Positions 51,401 through 61,202 of a DNA stretch of 64,000 bases are shown piece by piece. Origin of the DNA: Bombilactobacillus bombi (GTDB taxonomy: Bacteria; Bacillota; Bacilli; Lactobacillales; Lactobacillaceae); NCBI RefSeq assembly GCF_964340835.1, contig NZ_OZ204251.1. One strand, given 5' to 3'. Numbering within the stretch: the stretch's first letter is position 1; the number at the start of each line of letters is the position of its first letter. Under the pieces are notes generated by a model. The model searched no databases, was not told the DNA's origin, and saw only the letters and a list, made by a program, of their open reading frames with translations. A program made the translations under genes and the position numbers.

Positions 51401-54400
51401 ATGAAAAAGGGTATTCAACTTGTTGTTATATTTTTTATTGTTTGTAATGTTTTGTATTTAAAATCCCAGCTTGTACAGGCAATTGCAAACGCTAACAAAA
51501 ATAACTTAATTAGTTACACACAAGTACCATCATTACATACAACACCACTAACTTCTCCAGTAAATATTAAAGATGTTACACAGTTACGGGAATTACCGCA
51601 GCATGATGTCAGAATGGCTTATGTTGCAGATGAATATTTGACGGTTTATGCTTTACGGGATCAAAACAATGCTTTGTTACCCGACAATCAACAAGATATT
51701 GTATTATCTAGTGATGGCAATGGTGGTTATATAGCCGACGTTTATACTTGGAAAGGTTTTTTTGAAGCATTATGGGATCCGGCTAATCCCCAATGGAATT
51801 TTAATGCACAAGATCCTGATGCGTGGAAAAAATTTACTGGTGCAGCATTAGGTGACAACTTAAACGTCGGAAGTGCGTCTTATGCGACCAATTTAATGTT
51901 ACCAGTTTCCAAAATTCATCGAATTAACCTCAAAAATTCCTTAGATATCAGAGATCTTCCCGATGATGTAGCTGCAGCCTATTATTTTAATCGGCCTAGA
52001 ACTCAAGATACTAGTGGTTCTGGTGAAGAAGATCGAAAATTTTACTCATATAAATATATCCATATTCGTCATGATGATTTAATCATTGATGGTAAACAAT
52101 ATAGTATTAATATGGGCTATAATAACTTTGCTTTATCTGGTCATCATGATAGACAACTAGAACCAGTTGCAAACCAACCATATAAGGAAAATTGGACCGT
52201 TGAAAATCTTGATATTTACGGTACTAGTTGGTGGGGATTTATTAGCTGTAATACAGGATTAGCCACGAACTATGATTTGGCGAATACAGAACCTAAAAAT
52301 CCTAACGATGTTGACTATGATCCGAATACTGATCCGGCCAACAATGATAAAATTCAAACTGCTAAAGCTGGCTTAAATGGTGGTTATAGTTGGATTACAT
52401 ATCGAGACGTTAATTATACTGGTTCTCAATTTTCTTGGACAGGTAGTCAAACTTCAGGAATTACTATTGCCGGTACAGTTAATGTACGTTCAGTTTATTC
52501 TTACCTTATCCCAGGGGATAGTTACCAATGGATTACAAAAAATCTCGGGATAACGGGTAATCAACAAAATTTTGAAGTTGATCGAGTTATTTTTGCTAAG
52601 GATTGTCATTACACCGGTTATACATTCAATGGGCAATGTTTGTATTTAACCGGGAAAGCAACATTTGAAAATGGTTCAGTAGTTAATCTTTATCCACATG
52701 GTGATAGTCCTGAGTCGCCCGGAGGGATGAATAGTCCGAATCAATTAGGCATGGCTTGGGGAATTTATATGGCTGCTCAAAATAATGGTTTGGTTCCAGA
52801 AATTGAAATGAATGGTTCTGCACAATTAAATATTCATTGCAATAATGATGATATTAATGATCCTAATCTTAATCATGCTGCTGCCGCCAAACAACCTTGT
52901 GGGGCTATTGATATGGCTAGTTCGCCATCACTATTGGTTTATAATAATATCAAAGATTCTAAACCGGGCGAAATAAATATTGATAGTGGATTGGGCAATG
53001 ATCAATCAAGTAATGCGGGAGCAATTTTGAAAAATAATCCTTTAGTTAACTTTGTTGGAGGGACTGCTAATTTATCCCACGGAAAGTTTAGTATTAAGGC
53101 TTATAACTTAGGTGATTATAATACTCCCGAAAATGGTGGTTTAATGGCAGTGGGACCCGATATGAGTATTGATGTTCGAACTGGAGGAGACTTTAATCTC
53201 GAAGTTGCAGATAAAAATCATAGTAGTGATAAGCCATTAAATCTTTTATATTCAGCGAATACAATGAAAGTTAATATTGTCAATCCTAAAAATGTTACTT
53301 TGGATTTAAGAAATGATCCTTGTCCAAATAGTGCTTTGGTTTATGTTAACACGGGAACAATTATCAGCGTTGGTTCAGTTCCTGGTCTACCTAGTGAGGT
53401 TAAAGTACCCAATGGGATTAAATTGCCCAATGGTAAAATTGTTTCTAATAGCACATTAGTTGCTGGTATTAGTGGAGCAGATATCAATGCTTATGATACT
53501 AAAATTAGAGCTGAAGGAGATAATGGCTTAATAAACGGTAGTAATGGTGAAATTATAGGTTATCCTACTACGAGTAGTGAATATGGTAATGTTTCAGTGG
53601 GAATGTATGGTCAACCGCCAATAAGAGTTCAACGAGTAACTTTGCCTTTTGCGCATAATTTATTAGCACCAATGCTCTATTTAAATGGTAGTAAAGTCAT
53701 CCAAGCTCCAAAATATGAGTTAGACGTCTTAAAAGAAGCTATGGTTAAAATGTTTGGTAAAGAATTCCGGTATATTAATTTGTCTGATTTACCAGGGCCT
53801 TCACTAATATTAGATCGGCCATCTAATGTTATTTATCCTAGCCGAGATGATTGGAATATATCTGCTACTAGTGGTGGTGATGAATGGGAAGATTATACGA
53901 ATGATACCCAATATGATGAATTTCATCCCGCTCCGCCACAAATTAGGGTTCAAGTTTGTCGTGATGATAAGAGTACTATTGATTTAGGTGATTTCAAAAA
54001 TATTGATGATGATGATTATCGCCAATATGAAGCCACACAAAAAGCTGATAGTAGTTTGATTGGCCCTACTGCAGAAAATGTTAATCCGGTAACTCCCAAT
54101 ATTTTAGATGATAATTTAGGGAATTTAAGTCTCTTTGCAAATGACGATCAGGGAAATAAAATCGCTAATCCCAACTTAGGTAAGCCGTTGGAAAGATATC
54201 AACAACCAGCAGCGGCAGATTTTGATAAACTTTATCCTAAGTATTTGTCAAATAAAGAAGTAACTTGGGACAATGGTCAATGGAATCCTAATTTAAGTGG
54301 ACCGGGTGCCTTGGAGGGATTTCGTCATAAGGTGAAGTATAATCTACGGGATTTGTTAGATAAATATAATAAGCAACATCCACAAGCACCGTTACATTTG

Positions 54401-55744
54401 AAAGCAACAGATCAAATTAAAACTAGTGCTGTAACGAATTTTCAATCTTCACCACTATCTATTACTTTTGTACGTAACTTATCAATGAAGATAGATAACG
54501 ATCAGTCCTTTTTACTAGGTGATGATATTGCAATTCCTTTCCAATATTATGATGGGGATGATCGTTCTAAAAGTGACGGTGGGCCAGATGCAATAACTTT
54601 AAGTGGGCAAACCAAAAATAATTCCACACCAATAACTACGACAATTAAACCGTTAAATATTAGAAAAGTTACTAAAACTCGTTGGAATATTGGAAAAGCT
54701 ACAATAGTGGGTAAGCATAGTTTTACTTTTATTGGACAAGACAATGCTTCTCCGAATAATAGGGCTTATGATGAGAATCAGCGAAATAAAAAAGCTGACG
54801 GCGATACCTTCATTTGGAATTATGAAGTGTTAAATCTGCCGGCGTATAATGTGGTGCAAAAGATTACGAATAATCCTTATGGTACGGATAAAAACGATCA
54901 TCAGAAAATTTTAAACGGCAGCTATAATTTGGTTACAACTTATACACCTAAAGCGAATGCCCTTGTTCATTCTGTGATGTTTGGTCACGAAAGTACTAGT
55001 GATACACCAAATTGGAGCAATAGTGGTACTGGTCAGATTACAGCCTCATATACAGATGCCAGTGGTAAAACCATCACAGCTACGAAGCCCGTAGCTGCTG
55101 ATCCACAAAAAGTTTATGATCCGAGCTACTTTGGTTGGGATAGTAGTATGAAAGCATTTCCTGCGGGTATTCAATTCACTATTAAACGAACAATTAAAGT
55201 AGAAGCTACTAAAAATACCCCCGTGACTATTGGTCCCGATACGATTATATCTAAGGCCGCTGATGGAACCACTCAAGAATTAGGACGTAGTGACGGTTTG
55301 AATTTTAACAGCGTGGGTTCAGTTGTCTTAAATGTGCCCGCTTCAATAGATTACGGCAAAAAACACCTAAACTTTGCTGGAGAGATTGCTTCTAAAACAG
55401 CTAAAGGAGAGTTGTCAATATTTAATGATACAGCTGATAAGCAAAAGATATTATTGACTGCTGAAATTACTGATAGTTCTCAAGATTCTAATCAGTTATT
55501 TTCTAATTTTTTAGATTATAAATATAAGGATCCAAAGACTAATACAATTAGCTATGATAATATTACGAAATTTAAATATGATAATTCGAGTTTTCCAGCT
55601 GACCACAAGCTCTTACTGTGGAAACCAGGTGGCAGTGACAATATAATGGAACCAGTATTGAAAATACCTAAACCTTTATCAACCAGTAATTTAGGCAAAC
55701 ATCAAGCTACGTTAACTTGGACAATGACTTTAGGTCCAAATTAA
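51401..55744 (+). CDS. Giant WxL-type beta-helix surface protein 5
   Basis: An intact 1447-aa secreted protein closely related to protein 4 in the N-terminal two thirds (FEALWDPANPQWNFNAQDPD, IRHDDLIIDGKQYSINMGYN, ENLDIYGTSWWGFISCNTG) and to protein 6 in the last third. Signal peptide about 1-27. Beta-helix to about residue 780 with conserved cysteines (GFISCNTG, AKDCHYTGYTFNG, NIHCNNDD, QPCGAI). Ig-like modules and a WxL-like domain (SIDYGKKH to LTWTMTLGPN) follow. It is thus a hybrid of two subfamilies, consistent with recombination. AGGTGATTGAAG precedes the ATG. No 62-aa HTH gene is upstream; an extended -10 lies 57 nt before the start. Confidence 0.83.
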   Translation: MKKGIQLVVIFFIVCNVLYLKSQLVQAIANANKNNLISYTQVPSLHTTPLTSPVNIKDVTQLRELPQHDVRMAYVADEYLTVYALRDQNNALLPDNQQDIVLSSDGNGGYIADVYTWKGFFEALWDPANPQWNFNAQDPDAWKKFTGAALGDNLNVGSASYATNLMLPVSKIHRINLKNSLDIRDLPDDVAAAYYFNRPRTQDTSGSGEEDRKFYSYKYIHIRHDDLIIDGKQYSINMGYNNFALSGHHDRQLEPVANQPYKENWTVENLDIYGTSWWGFISCNTGLATNYDLANTEPKNPNDVDYDPNTDPANNDKIQTAKAGLNGGYSWITYRDVNYTGSQFSWTGSQTSGITIAGTVNVRSVYSYLIPGDSYQWITKNLGITGNQQNFEVDRVIFAKDCHYTGYTFNGQCLYLTGKATFENGSVVNLYPHGDSPESPGGMNSPNQLGMAWGIYMAAQNNGLVPEIEMNGSAQLNIHCNNDDINDPNLNHAAAAKQPCGAIDMASSPSLLVYNNIKDSKPGEINIDSGLGNDQSSNAGAILKNNPLVNFVGGTANLSHGKFSIKAYNLGDYNTPENGGLMAVGPDMSIDVRTGGDFNLEVADKNHSSDKPLNLLYSANTMKVNIVNPKNVTLDLRNDPCPNSALVYVNTGTIISVGSVPGLPSEVKVPNGIKLPNGKIVSNSTLVAGISGADINAYDTKIRAEGDNGLINGSNGEIIGYPTTSSEYGNVSVGMYGQPPIRVQRVTLPFAHNLLAPMLYLNGSKVIQAPKYELDVLKEAMVKMFGKEFRYINLSDLPGPSLILDRPSNVIYPSRDDWNISATSGGDEWEDYTNDTQYDEFHPAPPQIRVQVCRDDKSTIDLGDFKNIDDDDYRQYEATQKADSSLIGPTAENVNPVTPNILDDNLGNLSLFANDDQGNKIANPNLGKPLERYQQPAAADFDKLYPKYLSNKEVTWDNGQWNPNLSGPGALEGFRHKVKYNLRDLLDKYNKQHPQAPLHLKATDQIKTSAVTNFQSSPLSITFVRNLSMKIDNDQSFLLGDDIAIPFQYYDGDDRSKSDGGPDAITLSGQTKNNSTPITTTIKPLNIRKVTKTRWNIGKATIVGKHSFTFIGQDNASPNNRAYDENQRNKKADGDTFIWNYEVLNLPAYNVVQKITNNPYGTDKNDHQKILNGSYNLVTTYTPKANALVHSVMFGHESTSDTPNWSNSGTGQITASYTDASGKTITATKPVAADPQKVYDPSYFGWDSSMKAFPAGIQFTIKRTIKVEATKNTPVTIGPDTIISKAADGTTQELGRSDGLNFNSVGSVVLNVPASIDYGKKHLNFAGEIASKTAKGELSIFNDTADKQKILLTAEITDSSQDSNQLFSNFLDYKYKDPKTNTISYDNITKFKYDNSSFPADHKLLLWKPGGSDNIMEPVLKIPKPLSTSNLGKHQATLTWTMTLGPN
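54812..55744 (+). repeat. Near-identical 0.93-kb segment, copy A (surface gene 5)
   Basis: Matches 60069-61001 at a constant offset of 5257 with scattered substitutions, from TTTCATTTGG/TTTTAAATGG through the stop codon. Before this point the two genes are clearly different. Direct orientation. Confidence 0.9.
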
Positions 55745-55762
55745 ACATCTTAATAATTTTGA

Positions 55763-55811
55763 AGTGCTCTCTAAGTTGGAGATGAAATCCAATTTAGAGA
55801 GCACTTTTTTT
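55763..55811 (+). terminator. Terminator of surface gene 5
   Basis: AGTGCTCTCTAAGTTGGA pairs with TCCAATTTAGAGAGCACT with one weak pair, followed by a seven-T run. Confidence 0.9.
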
Positions 55812-56365
55812 GATGAGAAGTTTGTGTTTTATTTTCAATAAGTAAACTATTAATTCTATAATTTGACTTTAATAACATTTTACTGATTTAAACAAAACAT
55901 AAGTTAAGTATAAAAAATAAATATGCCATTAAAATAAAAAAGTATTATAATTAATCTAGTTATAATAATAGTTCTAATGAATCTCAAAGGATTCGTTTCT
56001 CAGATTATTTTAACTACATAATAAGTTTGAAAAGTAGTAAGTATGGAAGCATAAAGACTAAAGCGCTTATCTTTTTATTAGTAGTAAGTTAATGACGAAA
56101 ATTATAGCAACAAGAGATAAAAGAAGGAGCATTGTATAACTTTTTGGTAATGAGTGGTGAGAACGATTTCCAAAATAGCATTTATTTATGCCTTATCATA
56201 ATTTTGTTTGCCTTGCTTTTGAATGTCATCTTTTACTAATAAAAGAAAAATCCAACTTATAGCAAAGTTTGGACTTTGTCGATTTAGTCTGTTTTTGATG
56301 TCTAATATCAAGGCGTTAAAAGCTGATTATTTACTATCAATTTAAAATTGAGGGGAATTTAAGCA
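55812..56365 (+). other. AT-rich intergenic region upstream of HTH copy 4
   Basis: About 550 nt without a convincing gene. TATAAT at 55857-55862 and TATTATAAT near 55945 are candidate -10 boxes. GATGTCTAATATC near 56296-56308 is a short palindrome just upstream of the HTH gene. I see no conserved RNA. Confidence 0.4.
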
Positions 56366-56554
56366 ATGGAAGAAGCTAATGAATTATTGGGATATTTGAA
56401 AGCTCATCATATTTCTCAACAAAAAGTTGCTGAAGTAATAGGTCGTTCAATATCATCTACAAATCGTAAAATTAATCATCATTCTGATTTTACCCAAAGT
56501 GAAATTCATCAATTATATTATGAACTGAAAATACCGCTAGAAATCCTCATCTAA
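56366..56554 (+). CDS. 62-aa phage Cro-like HTH protein, copy 4
   Basis: The most diverged copy of the 62-aa family, with NELLGYLKAHHISQQKVAEV, SISSTNRKINHHSDFT and LKIPLEILI. The core NRKIN-HSDFT segment in and after the recognition helix is kept, the surrounding residues vary. GAGGGGAA lies upstream of ATG 56366. It sits 130 nt before giant surface gene 6 on the same strand, repeating the arrangement of copies 1 and 2. Surface gene 7 lies directly behind gene 6 without its own HTH gene. Confidence 0.8.
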   Translation: MEEANELLGYLKAHHISQQKVAEVIGRSISSTNRKINHHSDFTQSEIHQLYYELKIPLEILI

Positions 56555-56684
56555 ATGCAATAAAGATGCTTTTAATTAAGATTTTATATCTTTAAAGCGC
56601 TAAGTATCAGCTTTATAGAAGCATATATGAAAAGCAGAGCAAATAGATTTTGAATAATTGATTTAATTTTTGGAGATATTATGT

Positions 56685-59600
56685 ATGAAAAATAAAAAGC
56701 TAAAACATTTATTCTTTTTATTAATAGTTTTAAATGTTATTACTGATGTTTCTATTTGTGCTAAGTATTTAACAACCTCAGTGCATGCCCAATCACAACA
56801 AGATAATGTCTCTTCGCAGACAATTGATAAATTGACAGATCCTAGTGCTAATTTCGTATTTGATCAGTCTAATAGTTTACCATTTATTAATACACGACAG
56901 ACTTTTTCAATATTACAACCGCGAATAGCACCTTCTAGTGATGGCTCCAATGATTATGTCCTAACAGATGATCCAGCCTATCCTGAAAGAACAATTACGA
57001 ATGCAGCTGGACAGACGATTACCGTTCCTCAAGGGAAAACTGCTCATGTCTGGAATGCTAAGCAATTTCTGCATGCCGTTTACGGTAATTATTATGTTGG
57101 AGTCTCAGGCGAAAATGGGGGAGATTCAAATTCAAAAATTCCATATGCTAATTCTCTATCGGATCAATATGGACATGCAACAGATATTACTAGTATTGTT
57201 CTAGAAAAAGATATTAAATTGGTGAATTTTAGAAACGATCCTGCTATTCAAGTGAAAGATCCTAAAACTGGCAATTGGGTCAAAGTTACGTTTAGTGATG
57301 ATGGAGGATTTACCTTGAATCCTACAGCTGCAGGGGAAGCATTTTGGTATCTGACTGTGAATCGCCCACCGAGCCAAGAAGTAGTCAATGGCAGTGATTA
57401 TAGTCGGTTGACTATTGACGGACAAGGTTCTGATGGTCTGCGCCATTATCTTAATTTAGGTAAGTTTAGTATGCAAACCTGGGTACCAGATGTTCCGCGG
57501 TCTAATTACGATATAACTATTAAAAATTTAAATATCTATGGTAATAGCTACTATGGGATAATTTGGGCAGCTGCAGGTACTAGAAATATTACCAGACAGA
57601 CCTTTGAGAACGTTAATTATTATGGTGCACAATTTGCATGGACTAATGGTTCTGTAACTACGACGATGAAAGGTACTATTAATGCCTACTCGCTTAAAAC
57701 TTATAAGAGTCCTGATTATGATCATGATAAATTAATATATAATTGTGAAGGTGGCGGTAATCAACAAAATCTGCAGACATCAGAGATTGATTTCAAACCT
57801 GGATGTACGTATACAGGTTACACATATAATGGTAATGCGTTAGAACTATCTGGGAATGCTACTTTTGAAGATGGGTCTACTGTTAACTTATATCCGCATG
57901 GAGATTACCCTGAAGATGGGGCTAACGGAATGGCTTGGGGCTTGCTTTTAACAGGAACTAAACCGACAATCGATTTGCAGGGTTCAGCTAAATTAAATGT
58001 TTATTGTGATGGTAAGAATTTAGCTGATTCGTTGAACAATCCGAGTTTGAATGACATAAGTGCAGATTTACCAGAAACCAACCAACCTTGTGGTGCCATT
58101 AACATGACTACAACAGATAGTTTATTAAAGTTTGATTACGTAGTCGACAAACAAACAGGCGAACATCGTTATCCCGAATTAGATGTGGTTAGTGATGGTC
58201 AAATTATTAATAATGGTTCTTTAATTAGGTTTAATAGTGGTTCAGCTAATTTGAACCAAGGAACTCTGCATATTACTGCTAATAATTTAGGTAAATATAA
58301 TACTGCTAATGGTTATAATGGAGGCGGCTTAATGAATGTCGGTTCCGGAATGGATATTAATGTACGGACCGGTGGTAAATTTAGTATTGTGGTGGGTCCA
58401 GGACATGATGCTAATTCACCATTGAATCTACTCTATGCTGCTAATAAGATGAATGTTCATATCATTAACCCGGCTGATGTTACCTTAGATTTACGTCAAG
58501 ATCCATGTGATGCTAGTGCCTTAGTCTATGCGGACGGTAATTATAACAACTACTCTTTTGGAGCTACTACAAAAATGGGACCATATACTATTCCTAGAGG
58601 TACAAATGTAGTGCTTCCTCCTAGTTTGTTGGCTGGTAGTAATTCTAATTCAGATATTGAAGTTTATGATACCAAGATTAGAGCAACAGGAAATAATGGG
58701 CCTACTTCAGGTAATGGGATAGCCATTGCTGGTGCCCAAGGAACCCCGATAGATCCTACATTAAGTCCACCAGAAGATGTGAATTTAGGAATGGGCAATG
58801 GTATAGATGGACCGATTCGTGTGCAGCGAGTTGAGTTACCTTTTACCAGAAATTTAATTGATCCATTATTATATGCCGATGGTACGAAATCTGTGCAAGC
58901 ACCGGATAAAGATAGTTTTGTTCCATTAAAAACGGCCATGTTCAAGATGTTGGGTAAAGAATTTCGTTATATTAATTTAACAGATTTGCCGAGCGCTTCT
59001 TTGCTATTAAATAAGGACTCTAATGTAATTTATCCCAGCAAGGGTGGCGATTGGTTAATTGGTGCTGAAAGTGGTGGCGATATTTGGTCAGATAATCCAA
59101 AAACCAATAGTAAGTCCAGAGAAACACTGCATACTGAATACCTACCTGCGCCACCATTAGTCCGTGTTCAAGTGCATCATGATGATGGCAGTACAGTTGA
59201 TTTGGGGACAGAGTTCAATACCTATGCAGCTGAACAAAAAGCTAATAATAGTCTTGATCCTGAATTAGGTGTGGTAGTTAACCCTGTTACTCCTAATGTG
59301 CTAGATGATAATTTGGGTAATTTGAGTCTGCATGCTACTGATAGTAAGGGTAATACCATTGATAATCCTAATTTAGGAAAAATGATTACAAAGTATCCTG
59401 CAAAGACCACAAATGCAAGTGGCCAGCCGATTTCAATCAACGATTATAAACCGATTGATGGTTATGAGAAGCAATTGCCTAAATATTTGGCCGCCAACAA
59501 AGTTACTTGGGATACTAATGGTTGGGACGAGTCTAAAAATGGAGAAGACAGTTTTGATTCTTTCCATCATAAAATATCATATAATCTAAGCAATTTGATA

Positions 59601-61001
59601 GAAGATTATAATAAGGCACATCCTAATGAAAAAATCAAACTCAAAGGGACTGACCAAATATGGACAAGCGTTGTGACTAACTTTCAGTCATCACCGTATT
59701 CAGTTACTTTTGTAAGTAATCTTTCATTATATACAACAGAAGATAAGAAGAAATTTCTTCTTGGAGACGATATCAAGGTTCCTTTGAACTATTATGATGG
59801 CGATGAAAATTATTTGCCAGCTGATTCTAAGTTGAATTTGACGGGAACCATTGATTCCGACAATAAAAAAGCAATCAGTGGCTCCATAGCCATTAAGCCT
59901 AAGACCAAAGGTCAAACTTCTTGGAATATTGCAACCGCTAAGCCTGGTGATATTGGTCAACATCAAATTCAATTTAAAGCCAAGGATAACGCTAATCCAC
60001 CTAATTATGCCCATGATGAAAGCAAGGCCCAAGATAATAGTGGCGCAACAAGTGATGGTGATACTTTTAAATGGAATTATGAAGTGTTAAATCTGCCGGC
60101 GTATAATGTGGTGCAAAAGATTACGAATAACCCTTATGGTACGGATAAAAACGGTCATCAGAAAATTTTAAACGGCAGCTATAATTTGGTTACGACTTAT
60201 ACACCTAAAGCGAATGCCCCTGTTCATTCTGTGATGTTTGGTCACGAAAGTACCAGTGATACACCAAATTGGAGCAACAGTGGCACTGGTCAGATTACAG
60301 CTTCATATACAGATGCCAGTGGTAAAACCATCACAGCTACGAAGCCTGTAGCTGCTGATCCACAAAAAGTTTATGATCCGAGTTACTTTGGTTGGGATAG
60401 TAGTATGAAGGCATTTCCTGCAGGCATTCAATTCACTATTAAACGAACAATTAAAGTAGAAGCTACTAAAAATACCCCCGTGACTATTGGGCCCGATACG
60501 ATTATATCTAGGGCTGCTGATGGAACCACTCAAGAATTAGGACGTAGTGACGGTTTGAATTTTAACAGTGTGGGTTCAGTTGTCCTAAATGTGCCGGCTT
60601 CAATAGATTACGGCAAAAAGCATACCCAAGCTGTAGGAGAGATTGCTCCTAAAACAGCTAAGGGAGAGTTGTCAATATTTAATGATACAGCTGATAAGCA
60701 AAAGATATTATTGACGGCTAACATTTCGGATAGTTCTCAAGATCCTAATCAGTTATTTTCTAATTTTTTAGATTATAAATATAAGGATTCAAAGACTAAT
60801 ACAACTAGCTATGACAATATTTCAAAATTTAAATATGATAATTCGAGTTTTCCAGCTGACCACAAGCTCTTACTGTGGAAACCAGGTGGCAGTGACAATA
60901 TAATAGAACCAGTATTGAAAATGCCACAGTCCATATCGTCGAATAATATAGGTAAACATCAAGCTACATTGACTTGGACAATGACCTTAGGTCCAAATTA
61001 A
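56685..61001 (+). CDS. Giant WxL-type beta-helix surface protein 6
   Basis: An intact secreted protein of about 1438 aa. Signal peptide 1-35 (TTSVHAQSQQDN). N-terminal segment SNDYVLTDDPAYPERTITNA and AKQFLHAVYGNYYVG, shared with protein 7. Predicted beta-helix (about 190-760): LTIDGQGSDGLRHYLNLGKF, IKNLNIYGNSYYGIIWAAAG, YNCEGGGNQQN, PGCTYTGYTYNG and NQPCGAINM, with the conserved cysteines. Ig-like modules and a C-terminal domain nearly identical to that of protein 5 follow. GGAG 9 nt upstream supports ATG 56685 over the TTG at 56670. It is cassette partner of HTH copy 4. Confidence 0.83.
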   Translation: MKNKKLKHLFFLLIVLNVITDVSICAKYLTTSVHAQSQQDNVSSQTIDKLTDPSANFVFDQSNSLPFINTRQTFSILQPRIAPSSDGSNDYVLTDDPAYPERTITNAAGQTITVPQGKTAHVWNAKQFLHAVYGNYYVGVSGENGGDSNSKIPYANSLSDQYGHATDITSIVLEKDIKLVNFRNDPAIQVKDPKTGNWVKVTFSDDGGFTLNPTAAGEAFWYLTVNRPPSQEVVNGSDYSRLTIDGQGSDGLRHYLNLGKFSMQTWVPDVPRSNYDITIKNLNIYGNSYYGIIWAAAGTRNITRQTFENVNYYGAQFAWTNGSVTTTMKGTINAYSLKTYKSPDYDHDKLIYNCEGGGNQQNLQTSEIDFKPGCTYTGYTYNGNALELSGNATFEDGSTVNLYPHGDYPEDGANGMAWGLLLTGTKPTIDLQGSAKLNVYCDGKNLADSLNNPSLNDISADLPETNQPCGAINMTTTDSLLKFDYVVDKQTGEHRYPELDVVSDGQIINNGSLIRFNSGSANLNQGTLHITANNLGKYNTANGYNGGGLMNVGSGMDINVRTGGKFSIVVGPGHDANSPLNLLYAANKMNVHIINPADVTLDLRQDPCDASALVYADGNYNNYSFGATTKMGPYTIPRGTNVVLPPSLLAGSNSNSDIEVYDTKIRATGNNGPTSGNGIAIAGAQGTPIDPTLSPPEDVNLGMGNGIDGPIRVQRVELPFTRNLIDPLLYADGTKSVQAPDKDSFVPLKTAMFKMLGKEFRYINLTDLPSASLLLNKDSNVIYPSKGGDWLIGAESGGDIWSDNPKTNSKSRETLHTEYLPAPPLVRVQVHHDDGSTVDLGTEFNTYAAEQKANNSLDPELGVVVNPVTPNVLDDNLGNLSLHATDSKGNTIDNPNLGKMITKYPAKTTNASGQPISINDYKPIDGYEKQLPKYLAANKVTWDTNGWDESKNGEDSFDSFHHKISYNLSNLIEDYNKAHPNEKIKLKGTDQIWTSVVTNFQSSPYSVTFVSNLSLYTTEDKKKFLLGDDIKVPLNYYDGDENYLPADSKLNLTGTIDSDNKKAISGSIAIKPKTKGQTSWNIATAKPGDIGQHQIQFKAKDNANPPNYAHDESKAQDNSGATSDGDTFKWNYEVLNLPAYNVVQKITNNPYGTDKNGHQKILNGSYNLVTTYTPKANAPVHSVMFGHESTSDTPNWSNSGTGQITASYTDASGKTITATKPVAADPQKVYDPSYFGWDSSMKAFPAGIQFTIKRTIKVEATKNTPVTIGPDTIISRAADGTTQELGRSDGLNFNSVGSVVLNVPASIDYGKKHTQAVGEIAPKTAKGELSIFNDTADKQKILLTANISDSSQDPNQLFSNFLDYKYKDSKTNTTSYDNISKFKYDNSSFPADHKLLLWKPGGSDNIIEPVLKMPQSISSNNIGKHQATLTWTMTLGPN
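60069..61001 (+). repeat. Near-identical 0.93-kb segment, copy B (surface gene 6)
   Basis: Partner of 54812-55744. Substitutions cluster toward the 3' end (for example KKHTQAVGEIAP against KKHLNFAGEIAS), so the identity is a mosaic. Confidence 0.9.
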
Positions 61002-61008
61002 AATGAAT

Positions 61009-61043
61009 AAAAAGTTCTGAGAATAGTTCTCAGAACTTTTTTT
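61009..61043 (+). terminator. Terminator of surface gene 6
   Basis: AAAAGTTCTGAGAA and TTCTCAGAACTTTT, a 14-bp perfect stem with a 3-nt loop, then T's. Confidence 0.93.
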
Positions 61044-61202
61044 GTTTTTCTGAAGCTTTATCAATAAACATATTGCAAAAATAGTATAAAGGGCATAGAA
61101 TGAGGATGCAAAACTACATTATGTAGCTATATAAATACAAACTGTTTATTTAGCTGGATAAAGTTGCAAATTGTAATCTTGATTAATTTAAAGGAGAATA
61201 AG

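Noticed and set aside
55046..60533. Paired minus-strand frames in surface genes 5 and 6
   Set aside because: They lie in the duplicated 3' segment and mirror the coding strand; no start signals.
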